From an uncultured Erysipelotrichaceae bacterium (GTDB taxonomy: Bacteria; Bacillota_I; Bacilli_A; RFN20; CAG-826), in assembly GCA_902799855.1 (NCBI GenBank), contig CADCCA010000001.1, forward strand, positions 8,699 to 72,698: a stretch of DNA of 64,000 nucleotides. Reading direction: 5' to 3'. Below are positions 1-8,431 of this stretch, one piece after another; position 1 is the first letter of the stretch; every line of letters begins with the position of its first letter. Position numbers and translations under genes: made by a program. The notes under the pieces were generated by a model. The model had not been told where the DNA came from and did no database searches. It saw nothing but the letters and a program-made list of their open reading frames with translations.

Positions 1-1259
1 AAATCATCTATTTTTTCTAGCAACTCCTGTATTTCTTTCTTCTTTTTCTCTACATCATTTTTAGAATTGAAGGATTCCTCTAATAAGTCAAAGAAGTTCT
101 TTTTGTTGGTGATAATCTTGTTTACAACCTTAAGAGTAATGATATCGACAACATCCAAAGGAAGATCATCATTCTCACAAATCTTTCTTTCTCGATTAGA
201 TGCACAGTGGAATATTCTAGACTCCGAAACCTTACCTCTATTGTTTATTTTGAAATTATAGTTTTTACCACACTTTCCACACATGAAGAGACCAGTATAA
301 ATGCTCTTATTGAAACATATTTTACCTTCTCGTTTTTCATCGTACTGAACCTGACTTTGATATTGAATCGCTTTCTGTTTTAACTTTTCATTAGCGGCAA
401 GCCATACTTCTTTACTGACAATAGCGGGATGGTTGTTCTCAATTAGAATAGTGGGCAGCGTTCCATCGTTTTTAAGTCTTTTCCCTCTTACGCCTTTAAC
501 AAATGTTTTTTGAAGATAAGCGGCACCCATGTATTTTTCGTTATGAAGTATTTTTCTAAATGCCTGGAACGTCCATTTCTTAGTAAACCTAGGCTTTAGT
601 CCTCTCTTATCGAGCTCATCAATAATTGCCTGTCTAGTGTAATTCTTTAAATAAAGGTCATAGATTAGTCTAACTGCCTCAGCTTCTTTTTCATCTATGA
701 CAATGCTTCCATCTTTACTGCGATGATAACCATATAGCTGTTCGGGGTTGAAATAGGCTTTTTTATCTTTGAAGTTTTTAGCGTAGCTCATCCTAACGTT
801 GTCACTTATGACTTTAGATTCATTCGCGGCATGAGCACTTAATACGTTAATGACTAATTCGCTGTCCATATTAAAGGAAGAAATATTCTCCGTTTCAAAA
901 TAGACTTCAACATTGTTGTTTCTAAGAACTCTTAAGATGTTTATTGCATCTTCAGTATTTCTAGAGAATCTAGATAAGGATTTAGTGATAATTAAATCAA
1001 TTTGACCACTTAAGGCTTTATCTATCATCTTTTGGAATTCTTTTCTTTTATAAATAGAAGTGCCAGTTACTCCATCGTCAACGAAAACACCGCAGAACTC
1101 ATAACTAGGATTTGTCATGATCATCTTGGTATAGGCTTCGATTTGATAAGCTAGAGAATTCTCCTGGTCTTCGCTTTTAGAAGAAACGCGGGTATAAGCA
1201 CATACTCTTCTTTTGCCTATTGGAGTAACTTTATTAATTTGAATTATTTCTTGAGCCAT
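1..1259 (-). CDS. Large serine recombinase, second of a pair (3' end outside window)
   Basis: The minus strand is open from an ATG at 1259 to the window edge, about 419 residues. The N-terminus has the resolvase signature with the catalytic serine in YTRVS, followed by TGTSIYKRKEF and ITKSLSRFSRNT, which carry the conserved arginines of the resolvase fold. A recombinase domain follows (NEKYMGAAYLQKTF, NNHPAIVSKEVW), then a zinc-ribbon (MCGKCG, later Cys residues) and the start of a Lys/Glu-rich coiled coil. The enzyme would cut and rejoin att sites for integration or excision. Its start overlaps the end of the upstream recombinase by 16 nt, so the two are probably translationally coupled. It is a clear paralogue of that neighbour, not a duplicate copy. 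Confidence 0.9.
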   Translation of the reverse strand, partial: MAQEIIQINKVTPIGKRRVCAYTRVSSKSEDQENSLAYQIEAYTKMIMTNPSYEFCGVFVDDGVTGTSIYKRKEFQKMIDKALSGQIDLIITKSLSRFSRNTEDAINILRVLRNNNVEVYFETENISSFNMDSELVINVLSAHAANESKVISDNVRMSYAKNFKDKKAYFNPEQLYGYHRSKDGSIVIDEKEAEAVRLIYDLYLKNYTRQAIIDELDKRGLKPRFTKKWTFQAFRKILHNEKYMGAAYLQKTFVKGVRGKRLKNDGTLPTILIENNHPAIVSKEVWLAANEKLKQKAIQYQSQVQYDEKREGKICFNKSIYTGLFMCGKCGKNYNFKINNRGKVSESRIFHCASNRERKICENDDLPLDVVDIITLKVVNKIITNKKNFFDLLEESFNSKNDVEKKKKEIQELLEKIDD

Positions 1260-2944
1260 GAGTAATCCTCCAATCTTACAATTTTGTATTTATAAACTTT
1301 AGTGGTAATAGGAGAAGTGTAGTAACCATGCATAACTTCTTCTAAGCCATTTATCTTTTTGATGTTTTTGCTGATGCTTTCTTTAGAAACGTGGTGACCA
1401 GCATTATCGATAATGGTGATAGAGTTATCTTCGTTAACGATTACCTCATCTATAAGTTTTAAGTAGCATTCGTCATTATCTATATTTGTTATTAAAGAGG
1501 CAATTTCCTTGCTTCTAGCTTCAGAGATAAAGGATTGATATGTTTCACCAGATAAAATGTCTAATTTAGCCTTTAAATCATTTAGATGTTTCTTGGTTTC
1601 TTTATATTCGTTAGATAATCTTTCATCATCTTCTTCAGAATCGGTTTCCATTTTTTCTTCAATGATGGTTTTGAGCTCATTTTCAGTGGCGATGATTTCT
1701 TCTTTAACTATGTTAAGTTCTTCTTGTTTATGAGAAGCTTCACCTAAAAACGTAAGACAACCTAAAAGATTAGAAGAAAGAGAGTCGTTAGAATAATATG
1801 CTTTCATCGCTTGGACACAGATGGTATTTATATCTTCTTCTTGAATTGGCGATAGTTCGCATTTGTTCCTTTGGAGATTTCTTCTAGACACATTGCAACT
1901 GAACATGTTCTTTCCATCACACCTTGATTGATAAAATAGTGGTCTCCCACATAAGCCACAATAAAGCTTGGTGGATAATGGGCCACCAATATTAGGTCTA
2001 AGAAATCTATCGTTCTTTTTATACTCGATGATGGTTTGGACTAAATCAAAAGCCTCTCTAGAAATAATGGCAGGGTGGTGGTTCTTTACTAACCACATGT
2101 CCGCGTATTTTCCATCTTTATTGCTTCTTGATTCATGAGATAAATAATCGATAACAACAGTCTTTTGGAGAATTAAATCACCTTTATATTTCTCATTTTG
2201 GAGAATCTGCATGATGTTTTGACGGCTCCATTTCTCTTTGCCTGAACCAGTTAAGTAGTGGTTACCTTCTAAATAAGCGATGATTTCTTTTATTGATTTA
2301 TTAGCAAGATAAAGATTAAAGATAGCTCTAACGATATCGGCTTGAGATTCATCAATAATCATGTTCCCGTTTTCATCTTTGGTATAACCAAGGAATTTCT
2401 CAGTTGGTACTTTCCAGTTACCATCTCTCATCCTTTTTCTAATTCCCCATTTAACGTTATCAGAGATGTTTTTCGCTTCTTCTTGAGCGATAGAGGAGTG
2501 GAACGTTAAAACCATATCGGTCCTGGTATCTAAAGATGAAAGGTTTTCTTTTTCAAATTTAATCTCCACACCAATTTCTCTTAGCTCTCTAACAATGGTG
2601 AGGATATCTAACGTATTTCTTCCGAGTCTAGAAATAGACTTCACTAAAATAAGGTCAACATTGCCTTTCTTGGCTTCTTTTAATAAGGCGTTAAGTCCAT
2701 CTCTTTTCTTTAAAGAAGTACCTGAGATACCTTCATCAGAATACATACCGACAAATTCCCAGTTAGGATTGCTGGTTATCTTAGTGGTATATTCATCAAT
2801 CTGTGCTTTAAAAGAGTGAATCTGATCATCGCTATCAGTAGACACTCGTGCGTATGCCGCTACACGTTTCTTTTTATTATCTAAACCAGTAGAGGCGATA
2901 TATTGAGCGGGGCTCGCTACTTTAATTACTTCCTTTTCCATCAT
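1244..2944 (-). CDS. Large serine recombinase, first of a pair
   Basis: A 566-residue site-specific recombinase. The resolvase domain (about residues 28-170) shows the catalytic serine in YARVS, GISGTSLKKRDG and LVKSISRLGRNT. A recombinase domain (about 185-290) includes NEKYKGDLILQKT and KNHHPAIISREAF. A zinc-ribbon follows (CGLCG, then two further Cys near residues 365-380), and then a long charged coiled coil (about 410-480), as in TndX/TnpX and phiC31-type enzymes. The length is normal for the large serine family. It is preceded 19 nt upstream by a 53-residue ORF and followed with a 16-nt overlap by a second recombinase. Paired serine recombinases recall CcrA/CcrB of SCC elements, but whether both are needed here is inference. 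Confidence 0.93.
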   Translation of the reverse strand: MMEKEVIKVASPAQYIASTGLDNKKKRVAAYARVSTDSDDQIHSFKAQIDEYTTKITSNPNWEFVGMYSDEGISGTSLKKRDGLNALLKEAKKGNVDLILVKSISRLGRNTLDILTIVRELREIGVEIKFEKENLSSLDTRTDMVLTFHSSIAQEEAKNISDNVKWGIRKRMRDGNWKVPTEKFLGYTKDENGNMIIDESQADIVRAIFNLYLANKSIKEIIAYLEGNHYLTGSGKEKWSRQNIMQILQNEKYKGDLILQKTVVIDYLSHESRSNKDGKYADMWLVKNHHPAIISREAFDLVQTIIEYKKNDRFLRPNIGGPLSTKLYCGLCGRPLFYQSRCDGKNMFSCNVSRRNLQRNKCELSPIQEEDINTICVQAMKAYYSNDSLSSNLLGCLTFLGEASHKQEELNIVKEEIIATENELKTIIEEKMETDSEEDDERLSNEYKETKKHLNDLKAKLDILSGETYQSFISEARSKEIASLITNIDNDECYLKLIDEVIVNEDNSITIIDNAGHHVSKESISKNIKKINGLEEVMHGYYTSPITTKVYKYKIVRLEDYSWLKK

Positions 2945-2963
2945 GTGTATATTGCCTCAATGA

Positions 2964-3125
2964 TTACTTAATATCAATATAATTGATATTATTGATACAA
3001 TGGAGGTTATACTTCTGACGGAGCATAGTTAAAAGGGCATACCATTCTTCGTGGGTAATCTTGTTTTCTTTTAATAATTTATCAAGAATCGCTACTTCAA
3101 AATCATAGCTCCTATTATCAGACAT
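2964..3125 (-). CDS. Small recombinase-associated protein (53 aa)
   Basis: A short ORF starts at an ATG at 3125 with Shine-Dalgarno GGAGG (3133-3137 read on the minus strand) and ends in TAA at 2964, just before the first recombinase. The product is acidic and basic mixed, with ILDKLLKENKITHEEWYALL in the middle, reminiscent of the short C-terminal helical (SHOCT-like) motif found in small proteins beside serine recombinases of Bacillota elements. It could be a recombination directionality factor or accessory protein. That role is inferred from position and size only. The Shine-Dalgarno lies inside the 3' arm of a hairpin. Confidence 0.65.
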   Translation of the reverse strand: MSDNRSYDFEVAILDKLLKENKITHEEWYALLTMLRQKYNLHCINNINYIDIK

Positions 3126-3127
3126 GA

Positions 3128-3163
3128 AAAAGGCCTCCACAACTGTGGTGACCTATGCCTTTT
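3128..3163 (-). promoter_or_regulatory. Leader hairpin with terminator-like form overlapping the ribosome site of the recombinase operon
   Basis: Arms AAAAGGC (3128-3134) and GCCTTTT (3157-3163) pair, with an inner CCAC/GTGG stem (3137-3140/3145-3148). On the minus strand the structure ends in GGCCTTTTT immediately before the ATG, as an intrinsic terminator would, and the GGAGG ribosome site lies within the structure. It could act as the terminator of the repressor gene, as an attenuator, or as a translational lock on the small ORF and recombinases. Confidence 0.6.
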
Positions 3164-3171
3164 CGGCGGTT

Positions 3172-3200
3172 ATTTTATACCTGCCTATAGTCTATATGAA
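3172..3200 (-). promoter_or_regulatory. Putative promoter of the recombinase operon
   Basis: Read on the minus strand, TTCATA (3195-3200) and TAAAAT (3172-3177) are 17 bp apart, just upstream of the leader hairpin. This would start a leader of about 40 nt made almost entirely of the hairpin. Confidence 0.4.
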
Positions 3201-3232
3201 GTGATTAATTTCTAGTAGGTGTTTGAGATGCG

Positions 3233-3994
3233 CTACTTAACAAAATATTTAACTGCTTGAATTACAACACCACAAGCTGTCCTTTGGACCACCTGACATC
3301 CAACGATTTTTATTTGATTATCTAAATCGGTGTAATAAAAGGATCTCTTCTTATCTTTTCCGTTTAAGTCCTGAGCAATGCCCACGGAAGAGAAATAGAT
3401 TCCCTGTTTAGCGGAATGGCCATCACCATCATAGCTTAAATAATTAACGTTCATCATACACATGTGTCTTTTGCTAGTAGAAGTATTTATGTATTTTTTA
3501 ACGTTTGTATCAACAATTATTAGACTGCCTTTCTTTAGACCAAGTGTTTCAGAATCGGCTTGTAAGACATAGCCTTTTAAAGAACTTGAGTCTTCCGGGA
3601 ACTTTTCATCCAGATGAACAAACCCATAATGAGATGGATCTATAAATAGGACCTTATCATTTGCTTTAGATAATAGAAGCGTTGGTATACCGTTGCTTTG
3701 AGAATTGAAAGAAATGTCTAATGGTCTTTTTAGTAGTAAATCGATGGAAGCATGAAGGATGTCTGCCATTTTCACCAATAGAGATAGTGGGATCTCCTCG
3801 ACTCCGTTTTCATAGTAAGAGATTTTGTATCTATCTTTTTTTGGCATTCCTAAAAGAACAGCTAGTTCTTCTTGGTTTAATCCTTCCACATATGAAGTAG
3901 TGCCATCAGGCCAAGTCACTTCACCTTTATAATTCTTTCTAACTGAATCGTTTACTTTTGGATATGGTCCACACTCATTATTTACTTTTGGCAT
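3233..3994 (-). CDS. CI/LexA-like phage repressor
   Basis: A 253-residue regulator, divergent from the Cro-like gene at 4304. A helix-turn-helix of the XRE class spans about residues 38-95 (LNQEELAVLLGMPKK, then ISYYENGVEEIPLSLL). The C-terminal half, with ADSETLGLKKGSLIIVDTN, resembles the S24/LexA peptidase core, but the usual Ser-Met nucleophile motif is not obvious (Ser-Glu instead). Self-cleavage may therefore be lost, or the domain may be only a dimerisation module. Position and architecture support the role of lysogeny repressor of the element. The 5' flank contains repeated CACAAAAA elements that could be its operators. Confidence 0.75.
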   Translation of the reverse strand: MPKVNNECGPYPKVNDSVRKNYKGEVTWPDGTTSYVEGLNQEELAVLLGMPKKDRYKISYYENGVEEIPLSLLVKMADILHASIDLLLKRPLDISFNSQSNGIPTLLLSKANDKVLFIDPSHYGFVHLDEKFPEDSSSLKGYVLQADSETLGLKKGSLIIVDTNVKKYINTSTSKRHMCMMNVNYLSYDGDGHSAKQGIYFSSVGIAQDLNGKDKKRSFYYTDLDNQIKIVGCQVVQRTACGVVIQAVKYFVK

Positions 3995-4020
3995 ACGCTA
4001 ATCACCTAATAAGCATTTTA

Positions 4021-4178
4021 CACAAAAACGAATTGAATTTGCACAAAAGGTTAAAAAATGTGTTCACACAAAAATAAGAAAATTCTTATAGCTGTTTTTG
4101 TTTTGTCTTTTCTTTATTTATTAATAAATAACATTAATGAATATTCGCCATTTTCTCCACAAAAAACGTCACAAAAAA
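4021..4178. promoter_or_regulatory. Putative operator cluster: five CACAAAA(A/G) elements
   Basis: The divergent region between repressor and Cro-like gene has CACAAAAA or CACAAAAG at 4021, 4042, 4067, 4158 and 4170, all in the same orientation. Repetition in a divergent control region is typical of repressor binding sites. The low-complexity A/T background means chance cannot be excluded. The stretch holds no gene. Confidence 0.4.
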
Positions 4179-4207
4179 TTACCTAATTTTTGCAGCTAAA
4201 AAATTAT

Positions 4208-4236
4208 TTTACACGCACTTTCCTATTAGATTTAAT
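4208..4236 (+). promoter_or_regulatory. Putative early promoter upstream of the Cro-like gene
   Basis: TTTACA (4208-4213) and TTTAAT (4231-4236) are separated by 17 bp, pointing to the rightward genes. A small inverted repeat TACGG/CCGTA follows shortly before the ribosome site AAAGGAG of the gene at 4304. Confidence 0.45.
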
Positions 4237-4303
4237 AAAGATGTCAACAGCGCAAAAGTTGATACAAAAATTTACGGCAGAACCGTAGAAAGGAGCAATT
4301 TAT

Positions 4304-4555
4304 ATGAAGTATTACCAAATTCGTATGTATTTAGTTAATGCAAGGCAAAAGCTTGGCTATTCTCAATATCGAGTTGCTTCTGAAATGGGGGTCTGCCATC
4401 AACATTACAATCGCATAGAGAACGGTGTTATTGGAAAAGATATCCAATTTAGAACCATCTATGCATTGTCTGTTGTGTTAGACATTCCTTTTAATGTCAT
4501 CTGCGAGAAGGAAGTCGAATACCAAAGAATATTGGTAAACGGCGATGACGATTAG
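4304..4555 (+). CDS. Cro-like XRE-family regulator (83 aa)
   Basis: A small helix-turn-helix protein: LVNARQKLGYSQYRVASEMG, then YNRIENGV, matches the XRE/Cro DNA-binding fold (about residues 8-65). An AAAGGAG ribosome site precedes the ATG. It is the first rightward gene opposite the repressor and is probably the Cro counterpart of the genetic switch. Its own target sites may be the repeats in the divergent region. Confidence 0.75.
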   Translation: MKYYQIRMYLVNARQKLGYSQYRVASEMGVCHQHYNRIENGVIGKDIQFRTIYALSVVLDIPFNVICEKEVEYQRILVNGDDD

Positions 4556-4687
4556 AGCGGATGGGCTCTATCTATTTATTAAGATGATGAGGTTATTTTA
4601 TACCTAACGATGACCTGTTCATTATTCCTAATTAAATATGTAGGGCCTCTCCCTATTTAAGGGGAAGAACCCCAGAGGAGTACTAAC

Positions 4688-5146
4688 ATGTACATTAAAG
4701 CTGAAATTCCTTCAGTGAGGAAAATCAATGTAGAGGCCTATGAAAAATACAAAGCACTCTATGATTCAGATGAACCATTACCTTATAAAGAAGTAGTGGA
4801 AACATATCTTAAAGGACATGACGTCGCTCATACCGTTTTAGGGAAAGAAGGAAGAAATTATCTTTTGGAGTTTGGTGAATACCTTCAAAAGAGTAATGCT
4901 ATTTATCCAATTCGTGGTGATGCTATTGACTTCATGTATAAACATAAGGATGAGCTCAATGACTTTGAACTAGAGTGGCTCTTCACATTTTGCATTGAAT
5001 TTGTGAGATATTGCCGCAATAACTTTAATAAGTTATTCGGTTCAATCTTTGCAGGCACAACTATTACAAGAAGAGTTGAATTTGTTCGTGGGCCAATTCT
5101 TATCGAAACATCAACATCAGTTAAGTATAACGAGGAGGATAAGTGA
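4688..5146 (+). CDS. Phage-type protein of unknown function (152 aa)
   Basis: Not recognised. It is a soluble, mixed-charge protein without signal peptide or membrane segment. GAGGAG lies 7 nt before the ATG. Its stop codon slightly precedes the next ATG, and the 3' end supplies that gene's ribosome site, so the two are probably co-translated. Position between the Cro-like regulator and the VapE gene suggests an early element function. Confidence 0.6.
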   Translation: MYIKAEIPSVRKINVEAYEKYKALYDSDEPLPYKEVVETYLKGHDVAHTVLGKEGRNYLLEFGEYLQKSNAIYPIRGDAIDFMYKHKDELNDFELEWLFTFCIEFVRYCRNNFNKLFGSIFAGTTITRRVEFVRGPILIETSTSVKYNEEDK

Positions 5147-5148
5147 TT

Positions 5149-5448
5149 ATGAGAGACACATTCACTAAGTACGCAAAGGATTATTACTATGAAACATTTG
5201 GCCGTCCAAGTGACAAAACACAAGATAAAGATTTAGATATCCGATCTGGTTTGGTCTCATTTGGAGAATTTATTGACCTTAAGAGTGTAACGATTGTTGA
5301 TACTTGTCACATCCATGCATTCATTAGAGATAATCCACAATTAAACATTAATTTCTTTAGAGACTGTATGCCTGCGCTTATCAAATTTATCGACTATGCA
5401 AACAAAAGACATTCAAAGGAATATAAGCCAATTATTCCTGTTTACTAA
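5149..5448 (+). CDS. Phage-type protein of unknown function (99 aa)
   Basis: Not recognised. The ATG at 5149 is preferred over the in-frame GTG at 5143 because the ribosome site AGGAGG (5133-5138) is 10 nt from the ATG and only 4 nt from the GTG. The product is soluble and rich in aromatic residues. It follows the 152-aa gene almost without gap. Confidence 0.6.
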   Translation: MRDTFTKYAKDYYYETFGRPSDKTQDKDLDIRSGLVSFGEFIDLKSVTIVDTCHIHAFIRDNPQLNINFFRDCMPALIKFIDYANKRHSKEYKPIIPVY

Positions 5449-5480
5449 ATAGCATACTGCCTTCACCTATTCAAAACTAG

Positions 5481-5502
5481 ATTAGATGATTTATCATCTA
5501 AT
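5481..5502. promoter_or_regulatory. Perfect 10-bp inverted repeat
   Basis: ATTAGATGAT and ATCATCTAAT are separated by TT. Such a near-continuous palindrome is more typical of a protein operator than of a terminator. No T-tract follows. It lies between the 99-aa gene and the small-terminase-like gene. Confidence 0.5.
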
Positions 5503-5504
5503 TT

Positions 5505-5555
5505 GGAGAGTGGTGCTTTAAAATATTTAACCACTTTGCCATTAAGGCACCTCTC
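5505..5555 (+). promoter_or_regulatory. Possible alternative RNA hairpins ahead of the small-terminase-like gene
   Basis: GTGGT (5510-5514) can pair with ACCAC (5530-5534), while the same 5' arm, GAGAGTGGTGC, can instead pair with GCACCTCTC (5547-5555). The two structures exclude each other, as in an attenuator. The ribosome site GGAGG at 5565-5569 is just downstream. This is a read of pairing potential only. Confidence 0.3.
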
Positions 5556-5573
5556 TCTATTTGTGGAGGTGCT

Positions 5574-6068
5574 ATGGCTAAGAAACTCGATACATATCAA
5601 ATGTGGGAAAAGACAGGTGTGCTAAAGTCTAAGCTTGATTATATCAAAGCGGCTTCAGCTACTTTCTACACGCAAAAAGAGATGTGCCGCGACTTAGGTA
5701 TAACTGAGCAGACATTTACACAACTTAAAAATAAACATAAAGAAATTCAACAAGCTATTTCTGAAGGTGAAGCTTTATTACTAAATGATTTGTTCTCCGC
5801 TCTTAAAAGAAAAGCGGTGGGGTATAAAGAAAAGACAACTTCAAAAGCGATGAGGAAGAATCCTATTGGTGGTACTGAAACTAAAGTCACTGAAGACGAG
5901 AAGTATTATCCACCTGATTTTGAAGCTATCAAATATATCCTCGTGATGAAATTCGGTAAAGATTTCGACCCTAAGAAATACATGTATGAATATATGGATA
6001 AAAAGAATGAACCAGAGGAGTGGGCAAATGCTACTCCTATTGGTGCAGACGATGATAAGGAGGATTAA
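5574..6068 (+). CDS. Small-terminase-like / phage helix-turn-helix protein (164 aa)
   Basis: The N-terminal half carries a helix-turn-helix, with YTQKEMCRDLGITEQTF followed by KNKHKEIQQAI, as in small terminase subunits and related phage proteins that recognise DNA. The segment GEALLLNDLFSALKRKAVGY is the conserved middle helix of this type. The C-terminal third is charged and ends in an acidic tail. The gene starts with GGAGG 4 nt before ATG, a short spacing, and sits 5 bp before the VapE gene, so the two form an operon. Without a large terminase it may instead serve replication or control. Confidence 0.6.
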   Translation: MAKKLDTYQMWEKTGVLKSKLDYIKAASATFYTQKEMCRDLGITEQTFTQLKNKHKEIQQAISEGEALLLNDLFSALKRKAVGYKEKTTSKAMRKNPIGGTETKVTEDEKYYPPDFEAIKYILVMKFGKDFDPKKYMYEYMDKKNEPEEWANATPIGADDDKED

Positions 6069-6073
6069 TTCCT

Positions 6074-8431
6074 ATGAGAGATTTAATAATCGCTGTTGGA
6101 CAAAGAGCCAATAGCAAAACCTGGAAGAATACCAGAATCACTTGGGAACAACTCTCCCAAAAATTAAGTGAAACAATTAGAACCTCTGAAACAGTAGAGG
6201 AGTATAAACACTTTGTTAAAGATGCTAAACAAGAAGCCAAAGATCATGGTGGTTTTGTGGGTGGCAAACTTAAGACTCCTCAAAGGCTTAAAAACAATGT
6301 GGAGTATAGAAGCTTAGTCACTTTAGATTTGGATGATGCCACTCCCAACTTCTTAAAATGGTTTGAAGATAACTTCCAATATACGAGCTGCCTTTATTCC
6401 ACTCACGGGCATAGAGATGACTCACCTAGATTTAGAATAATTATCCCTTTGAGCAGAGATGTAGAAGGCGATGAATATGTCGCGATATCTAGACTTCTTG
6501 CTGATGAAATAGGTATCGAACAAGTAGATCCTGTTAGCTTCACAACTAATCAATTAATGTACTGGCCTTCAACACCAAGCGATGGTAATTACATTTATCG
6601 AAAAGTTGAGAAAAACCTATTAAATCCCGACTCTTTTCTAGCAAAATACCCAAATTGGAATGATTTAACTTCGCTTCCTAAAAAGGCAAAAGAGACTCAT
6701 GTGAGTAGTGGTAAACCAGGAAGAAAACAAGCTGACCCATTAACTAAGGATGGCATAGTGGGAGCGTTCAATCGAGCCTACTCAATTAGTGGAGTTATTG
6801 ATGTTTTCTTAAGTGATATTTATGAAGAAGCTGGTGACAACCGCTATAAATATATTCCTTCTAGTAGTGTTGCTGGTGCGATTAATTATGATGATAAATT
6901 GTTTTATTCTCATCACGCTAATGACCCAGCGGTAGGACAAACTCTAAGTGCCTTCAATCTTGTCCGTATTCATCTATTTGGCGATGATAAGCCTTCCTTT
7001 AAAAAGATGGTGGACTTCGCTAGAAATGATGAAAAGGTCAAGAATCTAATCGCTGAAGAAAACATTAAATCGATTAAGGAAGACTTTGGTGATGAAGAAA
7101 TTGATTTTAGTTGGACTAAGAAGCTTGCGACAAATGATGATGGCGATATCGCTAACACAGTTGCTAACCTCGTTATCATCTTAGAGAATGATGAAAAGCT
7201 TAAAGTCATCGCATTTAATATCCTCGCTGATACTGCTGAAGTAAGAGGAGAGGTGCCATGGCTTAGGCCAACATCTACTAGGTTTTGGAGAGATGCGGAT
7301 ACATCTAAACTTAAAGTTTATGTTGCCAGTCATTATTGCGACTTTAGTGATAGGAACTTTGAAAACGCCTTTGCTAAGGTAACTGAAGATAGAGCGTTTA
7401 ACCCCGTTAAAGAATATTTGGATAACTTACCTAAGTGGGATGGCATTAAGCGATTAGAGAGCATCTTTATTAAATATCTTGATGCAGATGATAATGACTA
7501 CACTCGTGAGGTAACTAGAAAGTGGTTTGCCGCTGCAGTAGCACGCATCTATGAACCAGGAATCAAATTTGACAATATAATTGTCCTAGATGGTAAACAA
7601 GGTGTTGGTAAGTCCACAATTATTAAATCGCTAGTGGACTCAGAATACTTCTCAGACTCGCTTCAATTATCCGATATGGATGACAACAAGAAAGCAGGAG
7701 AAAAGTTACAGGGATTTTGGATTGTTGAGATTCAAGAACTCGCTGGCATGAAGAAAGCGGACATTGAAAAAGTGAAAGGCTTTATCTCCTCAACCGATGA
7801 TAAGTACCGTGCCTCTTATGGTCACCATGTAGAAAGACATCCAAGAAAGTGCGTTATCTTTGCTACAGTCAATGGGGAGCAAGGCTATCTTCGCGACTTA
7901 ACTGGTAACCGAAGATTCTGGGTTATTAAGATTAACTCAACCAACACAATTCCTAACTTCAGGTTCGATAAGACATTCAAAGATCAATTATGGGCAGAAG
8001 CTAGACATTACTACGTAAGTGGGGAACCATTATTCCTTGATGAGAAGTTCTTAGAAATAGCGGCAGAATATCAAAACAATGCTATGGAGCATGATGATAG
8101 GACCGGCATAGTGGAGAAGTATCTAGATGAGCTTCTTCCTGATAACTGGGATGAATGTTCCATCGCGGATAGACAATATTACTTTAATAAAGAGTTTGAT
8201 TCTAACTATTATCCTCAGGTGACATTTGGTCCAGCCATCTATCAACGTGAAGAAATTAGTCCAATAGAGATTTGGGTGGAGTGTTTCAACAAAGACAAGG
8301 CCGACTTCAACAATAAAGAATCTAACGCGATATCTATAATAATGGCGCAGATACCAGGCTGGGTTAAATCTGGTAAAACTAAGGTCATGGGTCCTTATTC
8401 TAAACAGCGATACTTCATTCGTAAAAAGTAG
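6074..8431 (+). CDS. vapE: VapE-family primase-helicase (785 aa)
   Basis: The element's replication protein. The N-terminal primase-like part (about 1-200) has the acidic pair in LDLDDA near residue 83 and the basic YSTHGHRDDSPRFR stretch. The C-terminal superfamily-3-like/VapE ATPase has Walker A GKQGVGKST near residue 507, Walker B-like FWIVEIQEL, FATVNGEQGYLRD and the hallmark GNRRFW near residue 610. VapE proteins replicate prophages and phage-inducible islands by combining primer synthesis and unwinding. The length is usual for the primase-helicase fusion. It overlaps no neighbour but follows the small-terminase-like gene by 5 bp. Confidence 0.9.
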   Translation: MRDLIIAVGQRANSKTWKNTRITWEQLSQKLSETIRTSETVEEYKHFVKDAKQEAKDHGGFVGGKLKTPQRLKNNVEYRSLVTLDLDDATPNFLKWFEDNFQYTSCLYSTHGHRDDSPRFRIIIPLSRDVEGDEYVAISRLLADEIGIEQVDPVSFTTNQLMYWPSTPSDGNYIYRKVEKNLLNPDSFLAKYPNWNDLTSLPKKAKETHVSSGKPGRKQADPLTKDGIVGAFNRAYSISGVIDVFLSDIYEEAGDNRYKYIPSSSVAGAINYDDKLFYSHHANDPAVGQTLSAFNLVRIHLFGDDKPSFKKMVDFARNDEKVKNLIAEENIKSIKEDFGDEEIDFSWTKKLATNDDGDIANTVANLVIILENDEKLKVIAFNILADTAEVRGEVPWLRPTSTRFWRDADTSKLKVYVASHYCDFSDRNFENAFAKVTEDRAFNPVKEYLDNLPKWDGIKRLESIFIKYLDADDNDYTREVTRKWFAAAVARIYEPGIKFDNIIVLDGKQGVGKSTIIKSLVDSEYFSDSLQLSDMDDNKKAGEKLQGFWIVEIQELAGMKKADIEKVKGFISSTDDKYRASYGHHVERHPRKCVIFATVNGEQGYLRDLTGNRRFWVIKINSTNTIPNFRFDKTFKDQLWAEARHYYVSGEPLFLDEKFLEIAAEYQNNAMEHDDRTGIVEKYLDELLPDNWDECSIADRQYYFNKEFDSNYYPQVTFGPAIYQREEISPIEIWVECFNKDKADFNNKESNAISIIMAQIPGWVKSGKTKVMGPYSKQRYFIRKK

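Noticed and set aside
67..261. 64-aa plus-strand ORF at the left edge
   Set aside because: It is opposite the partial serine recombinase, whose frame is continuous and carries family motifs.
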